A DNA stretch of 64,000 nt from Haberlea rhodopensis (Eukaryota; Streptophyta; Magnoliopsida; Lamiales; Gesneriaceae). The notes beneath the pieces are model-generated. The model was not told where the DNA came from, searched no databases, and saw only the letters and a list, made by a program, of their open reading frames with translations. Shown here piece after piece: positions 46,057 through 55,624 of the stretch (position 1 is the first letter of the stretch; the number at the start of each line of letters is the position of its first letter). The stretch lies in contig CAJQUN010000032.1 in the NCBI GenBank assembly GCA_907163345.1, positions 2,518,424-2,582,423 on the forward strand, read 5' to 3'. Both the position numbers and the translations under genes were made by a program.

Positions 46057-48324
46057 ATGGATCAGAATTATAGGGGATACAGAGGGCCAACCTCTGGAAT
46101 CAAAGTGAATAACCAAACTGTTCCTGTATTTTCGGATCCAATTGAAGTGAATAACCAAGCCGTATTTTTGGATTCAAATCTGATCAATGATTCGAGAGGA
46201 AGTGGTCGACTTTTTGATTGGCATGCGTACTCTGTTCCGGTTTCTCGTTGTTCGAACATGGATGTGAAAGACCACTTCTCTGAATGTGATTCTCAAGAGG
46301 ATTGCGATTTTAGTGATGTGGTTCTAAAGTACATAAACCATATCCTTATGGAAGAGGACGTGGAAGAGAAATCCTGCATGTTTCAAGAATCTACTGCTCT
46401 TCAAGCTGCAGAGAAATCGTTTTATGACGTACTTGGGGAGCAGCGTCCTCCTCCTCCTGCCGATTATCAACAGGATCCGATTTTACATCGGGGTACGGAG
46501 AACCTTGATTCAAATAGCCTTGAAGAAGATAGATTTTATTGTGGTGTTGGCGATGCTGGAAGCTTATGTCCCGACTGGTATTCCGAGTCCAAGAGTGATG
46601 GCTTTGACAGACGCCCTGTTACTGTTAATCCTGTGTCACAGGCTGTTTCTCAGTCTTGTTACAGTTCATCAAGTAGCAGTGGTGCCGTTATTGATAGTCA
46701 AGTAGATTCACCTATAAGTACACTTGGAACTCCTGATATTTTTATTGATAGCCAGTCAATCATGCAATTTCAAAAAGGGGTTGAAGAAGCGAATAAATTT
46801 CTTCCTGACGAGGGTAATTTGATCGTTGATTTGAATTTTGATAAACCATTTGGGAAGGAGCATAAAGAAGGTTCGGATAGTTTGGCAGTTAAAGTTGAAA
46901 AAAACTTAAATGTTGAAGAGTCTGTTGATGTGTCAAGGGGGAAAAAGAACTCTTTTCATGACAACATGGGTGTGGAGGAGGAAAGGAGTAACAAGCAATC
47001 GGCAGTATATACTGAATCAACCGTTAGTTCGGAAATGTTTGACATGGTGCTTCTATGCAGTAAAGGGAAAAATGATTCTGATCTTCGTAAGGCATTGGAT
47101 GAAATATCTAAAAAAAATGCTACAAATGGACAATCCAAGGGATCGAATGGTGGCAAAATTCTGGGCAAGAAATCGGCGGGTAAGAGGAACGTGGTTGATA
47201 TGAGAACCCTTTTGACCCTTTGTGCGCAAGCCGTTGCAGCTGATGATCGTAGGACAGCGAATGAGTTTCTAAAACAGATTCGAGAGCATGCCACTCCTAC
47301 CGGGGATGGAATGCAGAGACTTGCTCATTACTTTGCTGATGGTCTAGAGGCACGTATGGCTGGTTCAGGGACTCAGATATATAAATCCCTTCTCAATATT
47401 CCAACATCCGCTGCTGATATTTTGAAAGCCTACCATATATACCTTGCCACTTGTCCGTTTAGGAAGATTAGTAATTTCTTTGCAAATAAGACGATTATGA
47501 ATGTGGCTGAAAAGGCCACAAAGCTCCACATAATCGATTTTGGTATTCTATATGGTTTCCAGTGGCCTTGCTTTCTACAACGCCTCTCTTCTAGGCCAGG
47601 TGGACCCCCTAAGCTTCGAATTACTGGTATTGATTTTCCATGTCCAGGTTTTCGACCATCGGAAAGGGTTGAAGAGACTGGGAGGCGCTTGGAAAATTAT
47701 GCTAGGACTTTTAACGTTCCATTTGAGTTCAACGCTATAGCCCAGAAATGGGAAACAATTAAACTTGAAGATCTTAAGATCCACAATGATGAGGTTCTTG
47801 TGGTGAACTCTCTTTATAGGCTAAGGAATCTGCTGGACGAAACTGTTATTGTCAACAGTCCAAGAAATATTGTTCTAAACCTTATCCGGAAAATGGATCC
47901 GACTGTTTTTGTGCAAGGGATCATGAATGGCGCCTTTAGTGCCCCGTTTTTCATCACAAGATTCCGTGAGGCATTATTTCATTTTTCTTCTTTTTTTGAT
48001 ATGCTTGATGCTAATATCCCCCGAGAATGTCACGAGAGAATGCTGCTTGAGAAAACCATATTTGGTCGGGAGGCAATGAACGTTATTGCGTGTGAAGCAG
48101 CCGAGAGGATCGAGAGACCGGAGACGTACAAGCAGTGGCAGGCTCGAAACATTAGGGCCGGGTTTGAGCAGCTTCCTCTGGACAAGGAAATCAAGAAAAT
48201 GGCAAAAGAGAGAGTTAAGTCATCCTACAATAAAAATTTCGTGATCGATGAAGATGGCCATTGGATGTTGCAGGGTTGGAAGGGACGTATTGTATATGCT
48301 CTTACTTCTTGGAAACCCACATAA
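46057..48324 (+). CDS. GRAS-family transcriptional regulator, SCL14/LISCL type
   Basis: Single coding exon of 755 residues from MDQNYRGY; an in-frame ATG at 46012 would add 15. I prefer 46057 because family members begin with a MD(P/Q)N-like start. The variable N-terminus holds the LISCL acidic motif DFSDVVLKYINHILMEED (about residues 83-100) and QAAEKSFYDVLGE. The GRAS domain spans about residues 379-755: leucine-rich region I from VVDMRTLLTLCAQAVAADD, the VHIID motif as LHIIDFGILYGFQWP (about 489), the second leucine-rich and PFYRE region, and the SAW end (HWMLQGWKGRIVYALTSW). LISCL proteins are nuclear co-regulators; SCL14 partners TGA factors in detoxification responses, but that role here is only by homology. 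Intact. Confidence 0.93.
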   Translation: MDQNYRGYRGPTSGIKVNNQTVPVFSDPIEVNNQAVFLDSNLINDSRGSGRLFDWHAYSVPVSRCSNMDVKDHFSECDSQEDCDFSDVVLKYINHILMEEDVEEKSCMFQESTALQAAEKSFYDVLGEQRPPPPADYQQDPILHRGTENLDSNSLEEDRFYCGVGDAGSLCPDWYSESKSDGFDRRPVTVNPVSQAVSQSCYSSSSSSGAVIDSQVDSPISTLGTPDIFIDSQSIMQFQKGVEEANKFLPDEGNLIVDLNFDKPFGKEHKEGSDSLAVKVEKNLNVEESVDVSRGKKNSFHDNMGVEEERSNKQSAVYTESTVSSEMFDMVLLCSKGKNDSDLRKALDEISKKNATNGQSKGSNGGKILGKKSAGKRNVVDMRTLLTLCAQAVAADDRRTANEFLKQIREHATPTGDGMQRLAHYFADGLEARMAGSGTQIYKSLLNIPTSAADILKAYHIYLATCPFRKISNFFANKTIMNVAEKATKLHIIDFGILYGFQWPCFLQRLSSRPGGPPKLRITGIDFPCPGFRPSERVEETGRRLENYARTFNVPFEFNAIAQKWETIKLEDLKIHNDEVLVVNSLYRLRNLLDETVIVNSPRNIVLNLIRKMDPTVFVQGIMNGAFSAPFFITRFREALFHFSSFFDMLDANIPRECHERMLLEKTIFGREAMNVIACEAAERIERPETYKQWQARNIRAGFEQLPLDKEIKKMAKERVKSSYNKNFVIDEDGHWMLQGWKGRIVYALTSWKPT

Positions 48325-48877
48325 GAGACCAGCGAAAAATAGTGTCAAGAATGCCGGAAAAATGGCGATCTGGCCACTCGGTATGTCCCTATCTGTCCTC
48401 CACAAATGGTTAGTGGGAAAACTCTTTGAGAGAGAGCAATGGGTGCTAATTTTATAGGACAGTGGTAGTTTGTTTAGAGATTGGGGGGATAAAGCCCCTA
48501 CTTAGCTCTATTTTCCTGCATTTTGAACATTTCAAGAAATGCCTATCTAGTTTTTAGGACATGAAATTTGTTTATTTTATGTGTGGAATTATTAGGCATT
48601 TGTCTCCGTAGTTTGCTAAATAAATGTGATAGGATTTGTTTCGATGATGTGTAAATTTCTCTGTTATGAAGTAAAAAGCAAGTATTAAAAGGTGATATAT
48701 TCATGTCATTCCTTTGGAGTGAGAATGAGAACATAAATGGTTGTATCTCGTTGAAAGTATGAGGGAACAGTGATTTATAGTGTATCATGAATTAAATGAT
48801 ATATATACTATATAAAATGTTTTTTACATAGTATAATAAAAAGTTAATCGACGAGTTGTGACTTTCCCACTGAAAAT
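48325..48877 (+). other. GRAS 3'UTR and intergenic DNA
   Basis: No further gene. A polyadenylation-like AAATAAATG lies at about 48617. Confidence 0.5.
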
Positions 48878-49119
48878 CAGTGTGAAAATCAGTACAAAAC
48901 ACCAGAAGAAAGTTGGTTCTGTAGTTGAAATAGATGGAGAAAGTGGTGGCGCAAGTGGCGGAGGATGTGTGCAGAACACCTCGGCACCAGTGGTGCAGGA
49001 TTCCGGCACCATCATCTTGCCCTGCGGCGCCGAGGAAGAAGCCTGCCGTCTTTGTAAACGAGCACTTTATTCGGCCGAAGGATGGGTATTATCAATCTCC
49101 TGATCTTGAATGTAAGTGA
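48878..49119 (+). pseudogene. Truncated SIAMESE-related (SMR) duplicate
   Basis: 48878-49110 matches the intact SMR gene (62768-62999), with about 13 differences in 232 bases by eye. The ORF (48934-49119) keeps CRTPRHQWCRIP, CPAAPRKKPAVF and PKDGYYQSPDLE. It then leaves the homology and ends after CK, so the C-terminal VFF and arginine-rich end are missing. The homology stops exactly where a strong splice-donor-like AAT/GTAAGTG begins. It may be a dead fragment or part of a chimeric transcript. No TATA box lies upstream as it does in the intact copy. Confidence 0.75.
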
Positions 49120-49686
49120 AACATGGCATAGGAAATGTGCGTCTATCATAAAATATTCCAGTCTTATTACCTTTTTGTCATCAGCTATGGTGGGCAAGAT
49201 ATGTATCTTTACAATTTCATGAGCAGATAACCGTTGGACACCAATTTTATAAAGCATCCTTGTAACATTCTCAAGTATAGTTGAGTCAGAGTGTGAGCTC
49301 TCAACAGAGGCAAAAGTTGCCAAAAGATTTGGACTCGTAATTCGAAGTTTGCCATACAATTTTGGGAAAGCTTTTTGAACACATTCATCATTAATCCTCC
49401 TCCAATGAGGTAATGCAACCAAATTGTGTCTTCCTGCATAGAGCCATATTTGCCATCTGACAGAGGAATAAATGGAGTCTTTTGAAGTTTAAAAATGAGA
49501 TCAATCATTCCCAAAATCCTACAAAGATTGCATTAAAGAATAAGATGACAACATAAATGGCACTGAGCCAAGAAGATAGCCAACTCAAGCCGATGGACTG
49601 CAAATCATCAGCTGAAAGACAGTAAAGAAATAGACCAGTTTTTTGGTCCATAGTTCTCTACAACCGCAACCCTTGCTAATGAATAC
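49120..49686 (-). pseudogene. NO VEIN-like gene fragment, downstream piece
   Basis: Reverse-strand translation gives segments that I recognise as C-terminal parts of NO VEIN-type (histidine-kinase-like ATPase-containing) plant proteins. In order these are ARVAVVENYGPKNWSISLL, ADDLQSIGLSWLSSWL, KTPFIPLSDGKYGSM with TIWLH, then KLYGKLRITSPNLLA and VTRMLYKIGVQRLSAHEIV ending ILPTIADDKK before a donor-like GTAATAAG. Frames shift at least twice, so the piece is a pseudogene. It is interrupted by element E at 49687. The family assignment is from memory of motifs, not a search. Confidence 0.6.
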
Positions 49687-50488
49687 TGTTAACTCGATTT
49701 TTGGGTAGCGGGTTAATTTAGTTAACAATAATTCCTCACTTACTAGAAATAAGTGATTATGAAAAGGAAAGATGAGAAGTGCTCTCCGGTTGGATACCTC
49801 CGATGATCAAGTCAAGATCTTTCGTTATATAGTGAAAAACACACGTTTCTCTAAAAATTGCGGGAGTCCGGTCCCTCTTTCACCTGATATTCCCCCTGTA
49901 TATATATGGAATGGTGAGAGAAAAGATGCCCTCATCATGCCTGGCTGGGACCTGGGGGGACCACTGACAAAACACCATAACCGCCTATTGCGCACTACCT
50001 AGAGGATTCCACTAATACCAGAAAATATTCCCTCCAAACACTAGTCACTATATGATTGGTTCTTTTGGCAAGTGGTCCCCTAATAAGACAAAAATCAGGT
50101 ATATACTTCCCGGGTAGAGGACCACACTAGTATCCAAAATACCTTCCCGACCTCTGTAGGGGAGGACAAGATAAAAGTTTAAGGTCGGGCTAATAACCCG
50201 GGCTCTCTGGTCCAACCCAGGAGGACTGAAGACACTCCCTGAGCTGAGCATACTGATTGAAATGCACCCGACCCATGCATATATCCCGAGCTGATCATCA
50301 GCGTAAGTAATGTACCCCGACCTGTGCATATATCCCGAGCTGATCATCAGTGTAAGTAATGTACCCCGACCTGCTCTTAACGGCCCCAAGAACACGCCCC
50401 TGCCAATTATTTCCGGGCTGATCACTTCCGGACGAGATCATACTAGTGTAAGGGCAAGAATTGGACTGGACATGATACCCAGATATCA
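49687..50488 (-). repeat. 3' LTR of element E (left copy)
   Basis: 802 bp. On the minus strand a TATA-like CCATATATATACAG lies near 49898-49912. Confidence 0.93.
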
Positions 50489-50503
50489 TGAGTATCCCCT
50501 CCT
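50489..50503 (-). promoter_or_regulatory. Polypurine tract of element E
   Basis: On the minus strand GGAGGGGATACTCA adjoins the 3' LTR. Confidence 0.75.
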
Positions 50504-50726
50504 AGTCGAGCTAGTGTAACGCTGTTCTCGACTATGCTTGGATCGAGGCTTGAGTCGTACTGTCATTCAAATTTTGAATTCCTGACAAGACGGGGTGTCA
50601 GCAAGATAAGACCGTTGATGTGTTGATATAACTGCCACGCGGCAATATCTACAGCCGAGACGTTTGAACTCCCTTGATCCTGGCCATTGAAATGGGCCTG
50701 GCCCTAGTGGCCCAATCTTTTGAACG

Positions 50727-50736
50727 TTTATAAATC
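50727..50736 (+). promoter_or_regulatory. TATA box of the antisense accessory gene in element E
   Basis: TTTATAAATC on the plus strand, followed by a pyrimidine-rich leader and the ATG at 50846. The accessory gene therefore seems to have its own promoter outside the LTR. Confidence 0.5.
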
Positions 50737-51620
50737 AAACCCCATTCTTCATTCGCATCACTTTCTTTCTTCGCCTCCTTCCGCTCCATTTGCACGGATT
50801 TTTCTGTAAGTTCTTTACCCTTGCTCTTATTATTTCTACTCTTTCATGTCTGCCTCAACATCCTCAACTTCCGGGGCTGCCCTTAGGGGATCGGTCGCCG
50901 ATGCCTCGGGCTCGGGGCTTTCGAGCCCTCTGACCTTGAGTGATCGGGCAGAGCCAATTATTACTGCCGTTCCTCTTCTTCAAGTTCTTCCTACATCTAT
51001 TCGTGACCCCTCCCCCCAGAACTTCGAGGTTGATCCTCGCGATCTGGTTCGGGCTGGGCTGCCCTGGTATGAGGTTCTTAGTTCTCGAATCTCTCCTGAG
51101 GCGGAGCCTCTTCTCCGTCGTCACATCATTCCTCCCGACCATGAAATTCAAATACCAAGGTCGGGCGCTCGTCCTCATTTGCCCCCTCCGGGATTCTTCC
51201 CCTTTGTCGAACAAATCAGGAGTGGATTGCGCTTCCCCATTCCGGCTCTGTATCAAGATATTTCCCACTTTTTCTGCGTTTCCCTAAGCCAACTTAGCCC
51301 TAATTCCTATCAGATTATGGCAGCCGTGGCCTGCTTGTTCCAATCTCTAAACCTCCCCTTTTCTCCTCCTCTTCTACATTATTTTTCCACGTCAAAAACA
51401 CCACCTTTCCTGGTTTATTCTACTTTGGGTCCAGGCTAGGGCTGCTTACCGGTTGGAACCGGTCCGGTCCGGCCCGGAACCGGCCGGTTTCCGGCCCCGT
51501 TATGGGCGGAACCGGTCCGGTCCGGTAAGGAACCGGGTCGAACCGGTTCCGGTTCCAACCGGTTCCGGTTTGATTCGGAGGTTTATCGGATTTTCGCTTT
51601 TTTTTTTTTTTTTTTAATTA

Positions 51621-51717
51621 GGCGTAACTACGCCCCATTCAGGCGTAGCTACGCCTAAGCTACGGCTTTTTTTTTTTAAGAGGCGTAACTACGCCTCCAA
51701 AGTGGCGTAGTTACGCC
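51621..51717. repeat. GGCGTAACTACGCC palindromes in the hAT element
   Basis: Four near-perfect palindromes at 51621-51634, 51641-51656, 51681-51696 and 51704-51717, separated by poly-T. They lie between the transposase stop and the terminal repeat. Confidence 0.9.
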
Positions 51718-51897
51718 TCATTTTAAAAAAAAAAAAAAAAATCTAAATAAAGCTGGTAATTTTTAAAGGGATTAGAAATTTAACAATTTTTATGGGTTAT
51801 TTAAACATGTCTATGTGTTTAAATACTTCTAGCATACAAATAATTGTAAAGACATGACAATTGAAAATCTAAATAAAAAAATATTACAATTTAGTAC

Positions 51898-52800
51898 TTA
51901 GCAGTCTTCATAATTGATAAGTATTGTTTTGGCTATCTCTTCTTCTTGCTCGTCATAATGATTTACGAATTCGTCAACCGTCCCATCTCTTCTATTTTTG
52001 CATTCTGCTTCAAACCAATCTTTAAGTAACGTGAGCATGCATAACGAATCAGCTGATAGACTACTTCTGTAGTCTCCAATAATACGGCCGCATGTTGAGA
52101 ATGCCGATTCAGAAGCGACGCTTGAAGCTTGTACAGCATACACGTCTCTAGCCATTTTGGCTAAGATAGGGAATTGTGCTGCATTGGACTTCCACCATTG
52201 TAAGACGTCGAAGTTGTCTTCGGTTAGAAATTGATAATTCAGATAAATTTGCAACTCAGTCGACGTGCTAGTAGAAGGTCCTTTTCCCTTAAGTTTTTTC
52301 CTGCCCAGCAATCTAAGCAAATTGATGCCCCCACCTTTAGATTGAGCTTGGGGTTGTTCTTCAACAGGCCTTTGTTGCGATGATTCACTTGCCTGTTGAT
52401 TATAATACAATTGAAACATATTTTGGAGAGATTGCATTGTAGACGTCTTTTGATCGTCAACAACCTTCCCCAAAAATTTAGCATAATATTCAAAAAATAT
52501 CTCAAATGAAGATAAACATTGACTAGGATCTAGCAATGTTGCGATGCAGTGCACGGGTGGGATTTGTTCCCAATACTTTATAAATTTAGTTTCCATTGCA
52601 TTAACAAAAGCATGCAAGTCATAGTCATCTCTAAATTCTATAAATTTATCAAACATGTTAAATACTAAAGGAAGAAAATAAACGGAAGTTGGATAAGTAA
52701 CACCAGAGAAACGTTCCGTCGCTTCTTTGAAAGTACCTAACAATGATACACAATTTTCAACAAATTCCCAATCCTCATCACTGCTAGATGAAGATGCCAT
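51898..52800 (-). CDS. Truncated hAT transposase
   Basis: An intact ORF of 300 residues. Residues about 10-120 match the plant hAT RNase H-fold part (FKEATERFSGVTYPTS, FRDDYDLHAFVNAMETKF, KYWEQIPPVHCIATLLDP, YYAKFLG). A Gln/Ser-rich linker follows. Residues about 196-268 form the hAT C-terminal dimerisation domain (FDVLQWWKSNAAQFPILAKMARD, SVASESAFSTCGRIIGDYRSSLSADSL). The BED zinc finger and the first part of the catalytic domain are absent; translation instead starts with a short Ser/acidic leader (MASSSSSDEDWE). It cannot be a complete transposase. It might dimerise with full-length transposase, which is inference. A full hAT transposase usually has 600-750 residues. Confidence 0.9.
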   Translation of the reverse strand: MASSSSSDEDWEFVENCVSLLGTFKEATERFSGVTYPTSVYFLPLVFNMFDKFIEFRDDYDLHAFVNAMETKFIKYWEQIPPVHCIATLLDPSQCLSSFEIFFEYYAKFLGKVVDDQKTSTMQSLQNMFQLYYNQQASESSQQRPVEEQPQAQSKGGGINLLRLLGRKKLKGKGPSTSTSTELQIYLNYQFLTEDNFDVLQWWKSNAAQFPILAKMARDVYAVQASSVASESAFSTCGRIIGDYRSSLSADSLCMLTLLKDWFEAECKNRRDGTVDEFVNHYDEQEEEIAKTILINYEDC

Positions 52801-52961
52801 TATGATATAAGACTATAAGTAAATTGTAAATAGCACAATTGAGAGAAAAATATGAGAGTGAAGTAATTTTCGTTACAAGAATTGTTATGAAACAATACAC
52901 AACACAACATCCCCTATTTATAGTTTTTTTTATTAAAATTTTTTTTTTTAAAAAAATAAAA

Positions 52962-53051
52962 GTTAACGTTGGCAACGGCTAAGAGCCGTTGCCAACGTTA
53001 ACATTGTTAACGTTGAAGGCAACGTTAACAAATGTTAACGTTGCCTTCAAC
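52962..53051. repeat. Two perfect hairpins upstream of the hAT transposase
   Basis: Hairpin 1 has 19-bp arms at 52962-52980 and 52984-53002 with loop AAG. Hairpin 2 has 18-bp arms at 53012-53029 and 53034-53051 with loop AAAT. Both contain GTTAACGTTG-type sequence, so the arms are also related to each other. They lie about 160-250 bases upstream of the minus-strand start codon. Confidence 0.92.
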
Positions 53052-55011
53052 AATTTTTTTATTTTTTATTTTTTATTTTTTTTTATAATCTACCGGTTCC
53101 GGTTTCGGAACCGGAACCGGACCGGTAGGACCGGAACCGGCGGTCCTATCGGTTTGGTTCTTGGAACCGCCCCGGACCGGTTTCTAACCGGTTCCGGGGC
53201 GATCCGGAACCGTTAAGTCCGGTTCCGGTTTCGGACCGGACTTAACGGTCCGAATCCGGGCCGGGTCCGGTTTGAACCGGCCCGGTAAGCAGCCCTAGTC
53301 CAGGCCCTCGTGTAAATTTCTGGAGAAAATTCCGAGCTCCCATAAAGGGTGGAAAGAAACATTTTTCTTTATCAAACCACCCAGACCTTGGTCATGCCCA
53401 ATGGCCTGGAGAGATTCTATTCCCCCGGGTCGTCCTCTTCCGCATCGATACAAAGAAGACATATTTTATCACAGAGTTATGTCAGCCATTGGGCGTCGAC
53501 AATTTGATACAACTGTACTAATTCGAGAGGACATACTCAGGCGATATAGGCTGAGCTCTTACCCGGCTAGTCCTCCTCCTGGTGCGTCCTCTACTATCCT
53601 GACTTTATTTTCTAGTAACTTGCTATTCATGTCTTTCATTCCCGTACAGGTAAAATGTCTTTCAATCAGATGCTTTCGGCCATGGTTGCCCAGAAAAAGG
53701 GGAAAGGAAAGGTGATTCCAAAATCCCGTACTGAAGGGCGAGCTTCCTCGCCACCTCCTATCTCCCAGGCTGCTCCAATAGTCATTCTCCAATCGGAAGA
53801 GAGTGGGGGTGGTGGTAACTCGCTGCTCAAAAGGAAGAGGGCTGAGAACGTCCCTGGTCCTTCGACCCGGGAAGAGGTGGCCACCTCTCCAGGACCACAG
53901 ACTGCAACATCACAGGACTCTATTCAAAGTCCGCAGTCGGCTCGGACTGCAGGACCCGGTTCTCCTGGACTTCCCGTGGAGTATACACAGTCCACCAGTC
54001 TGATTACTGGGGCCCCCTCTGGACTACCGGCTGAGATCTTGGAGTGTATTACTACAGGTGCAGATCAACAAGCCATGGCGGGGATGAAATGGAGACCTCT
54101 GGCCCAGGAGGGGCTGTCCCGAGCTTTATCGGTACATATTCTTATTGTTCTTACCTGCCTCTTTGCAAATATCTTCTTACTGGGTTATCCTTATCCAGGG
54201 CTTACTAATGTTACGCGAAAGCGTTAGGAGGGGATCCAACTATGGCCAATCTTCATCAAATGCTAGGAAGAAAGCCCGAGATGCTGTACACCGGGCTGAA
54301 GCTGCAGTGGCTGGTCGAATGAAGCCAATGCCCGGCTTACAACTGTAGAGGCAGAGCTGTCAAAATACCGTGCTGAGGTCAATCGACTACGATCTGTTAT
54401 TGAGGAGAAAGAGATTGCCCTTACAAAGTCTTCAGCTGAAATGAGCCGCGCACGTTCTGAACTGGAATCATATGTCGCTGGAGAAGTTGGTCGAAAAGAG
54501 GCTTTTCTGAAGTCCGAGGAGTTCAAGAGGCTCCTTGCAGCGAAGGCGTTTCGATTTTTGGATCTTGGCTTCGAGGGCTGCAAAGATCAATTTAGGACTC
54601 ATGGTTTTCCTCCGGAGGATCAAGATCCAGATGACTTCCTAGATCTGCAGGCCATCGTGAATAACATCCCCTCTGATTTTATAGATCGGGATGTCTGACC
54701 CGGCTCCTTAAAGTTTACTTCCCCTCCTTTTTTTTTCTTTTTTTTTTGTTTTTTGAAGGAACGCCTTGTAATTCATGCACCCTTTTACTTAATGAAAAAA
54801 TTGTATTGTGATGTTATCTTACTAACTGTACTGAGAAGAATATTTTACTTAACTGAACTGAGAAGAAATGACAGTCACAAGTATAAAACAATACTGACCT
54901 GTACTGGAGAATCAGATAGATTACTTTTGCCTGATCTGATCTCTGTTTATGGTAATTACCAGAGTGAAGGGAACCGTCTAGAGTTCATAGTCAGGGCAGA
55001 CCTCGACTTTC

Positions 55012-55535
55012 TTGGTCAGGGCGATCATAACTTTATAGTCAGGGCGGACCATAACTTTCATAGCCAAGGCGGACCATAACTTTATAGTAGTCAGGGCGGA
55101 CCATAACTTTATTGTAGTCAGGGCGGACCATAACTTTATTATAGTCAGGGCGGACCATAACTTTATTGTAGTCAGGGCGGACCATAACTTTATTGTAGTC
55201 AGGGCGGACCATAACTTTCATAGTCAGGGCGGACCATAACTTTCATAGTCAGGGCGGACCATAACTTTATAGTCAGGGCGGACCATAACTTTATAATAGT
55301 CAGGGCGGACCATAACTTTATAATAGTCAGGGCGGACCATAACTTTCATAGTCAGGGCGGACCATAACTTTATAGCAGTCAGGGCGGACCATAACTTTCA
55401 TAGTCAGGGCGGACCATAACTTTATAGTCAGGGCGGACCATAACTTTATAATAGTCAGGGCGGACCATAACTTTCATAGTCAGGGCGGACTATAACTTTC
55501 ATAGTCAGGGCGGACCATAACTTTCATAGTAGTCA
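55012..55535. repeat. Minisatellite of about 24-29 bp, roughly 19-20 copies
   Basis: Units read AGTCAGGGCGGACCATAACTT plus a variable TAT/CAT tail of 3-8 bases. The array lies between the 3' end of the antisense gene and the end of pol in element E. Confidence 0.93.
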
Positions 55536-55624
55536 GGATTTTGATATGCATTTCTGAATAAGACTTCATTAAAAACAGAAACAAAACTCGGTATCCTGAG
55601 CTCATACATCATAGAAATATACGC

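Larger units (their letters stand above)
51437..53297 (-). mobile_element. hAT transposon, internally deleted, inside element E
   Basis: Inverted ends TAGGGCTGCTTACCGG and (right end reversed) TAGGGCTGCTTACCGG match perfectly over 16 bases. The 8-bp target duplication gtccaggc is perfect at 51429-51436 and 53298-53305. The subterminal regions are dense with CCGGTTCCGG motifs. At 1861 bp it is shorter than autonomous hAT elements and encodes only a truncated transposase. It must be younger than element E, which is itself young. Confidence 0.95.
50846..54698 (+). pseudogene. Antisense accessory gene of element E, 'putative gypsy type transposon' domain (PF04195-like)
   Basis: Opposite in direction to gag-pol. 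The first part has a Ser-rich N-terminus, then IPRSGARPHLPPPGFFPFVE, LRFPIPALYQDI and LSQLSPNSYQIMAAV, a pattern that I associate with PF04195. After the hAT insertion it continues with GWKETFFFIKPPRPWSC and TTVLIREDILRRYRLSSYP. Two introns fit by GT-AG and frame: 53582-53649 and 54132-54198. The last exon has a coiled coil (AELSKYRAEVNRL region) and ends FLKSEEFKRLLAAKAF...DFIDRDV at 54698. Breaks: a lost T near 51383, the hAT at 51437-53297 and a frameshift near 54315. Antisense ORFs are known in Tat elements such as Grande; the function is unknown. Confidence 0.7.

Noticed and set aside
49012..49422. Minus-strand ORF of 136 codons as a single gene
   Set aside because: Only its part left of the frameshift is NO VEIN-like; the end from about 49110 runs antisense through the SMR copy.
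50048..50425. Minus-strand ORF of 125 codons repeated at 61286-61663
   Set aside because: Lies inside both LTRs of element E and is duplicated because the LTRs are; no protein signature.
55039..55221. Minus-strand ORF of repeating KVMVRPDYN
   Set aside because: Translation of the minisatellite; the unit length happens to keep the frame open.
55012..55535. CRISPR-like array of direct repeats
   Set aside because: Units are contiguous with only a few variable bases and no unique spacers, in a plant genome; it is a minisatellite.
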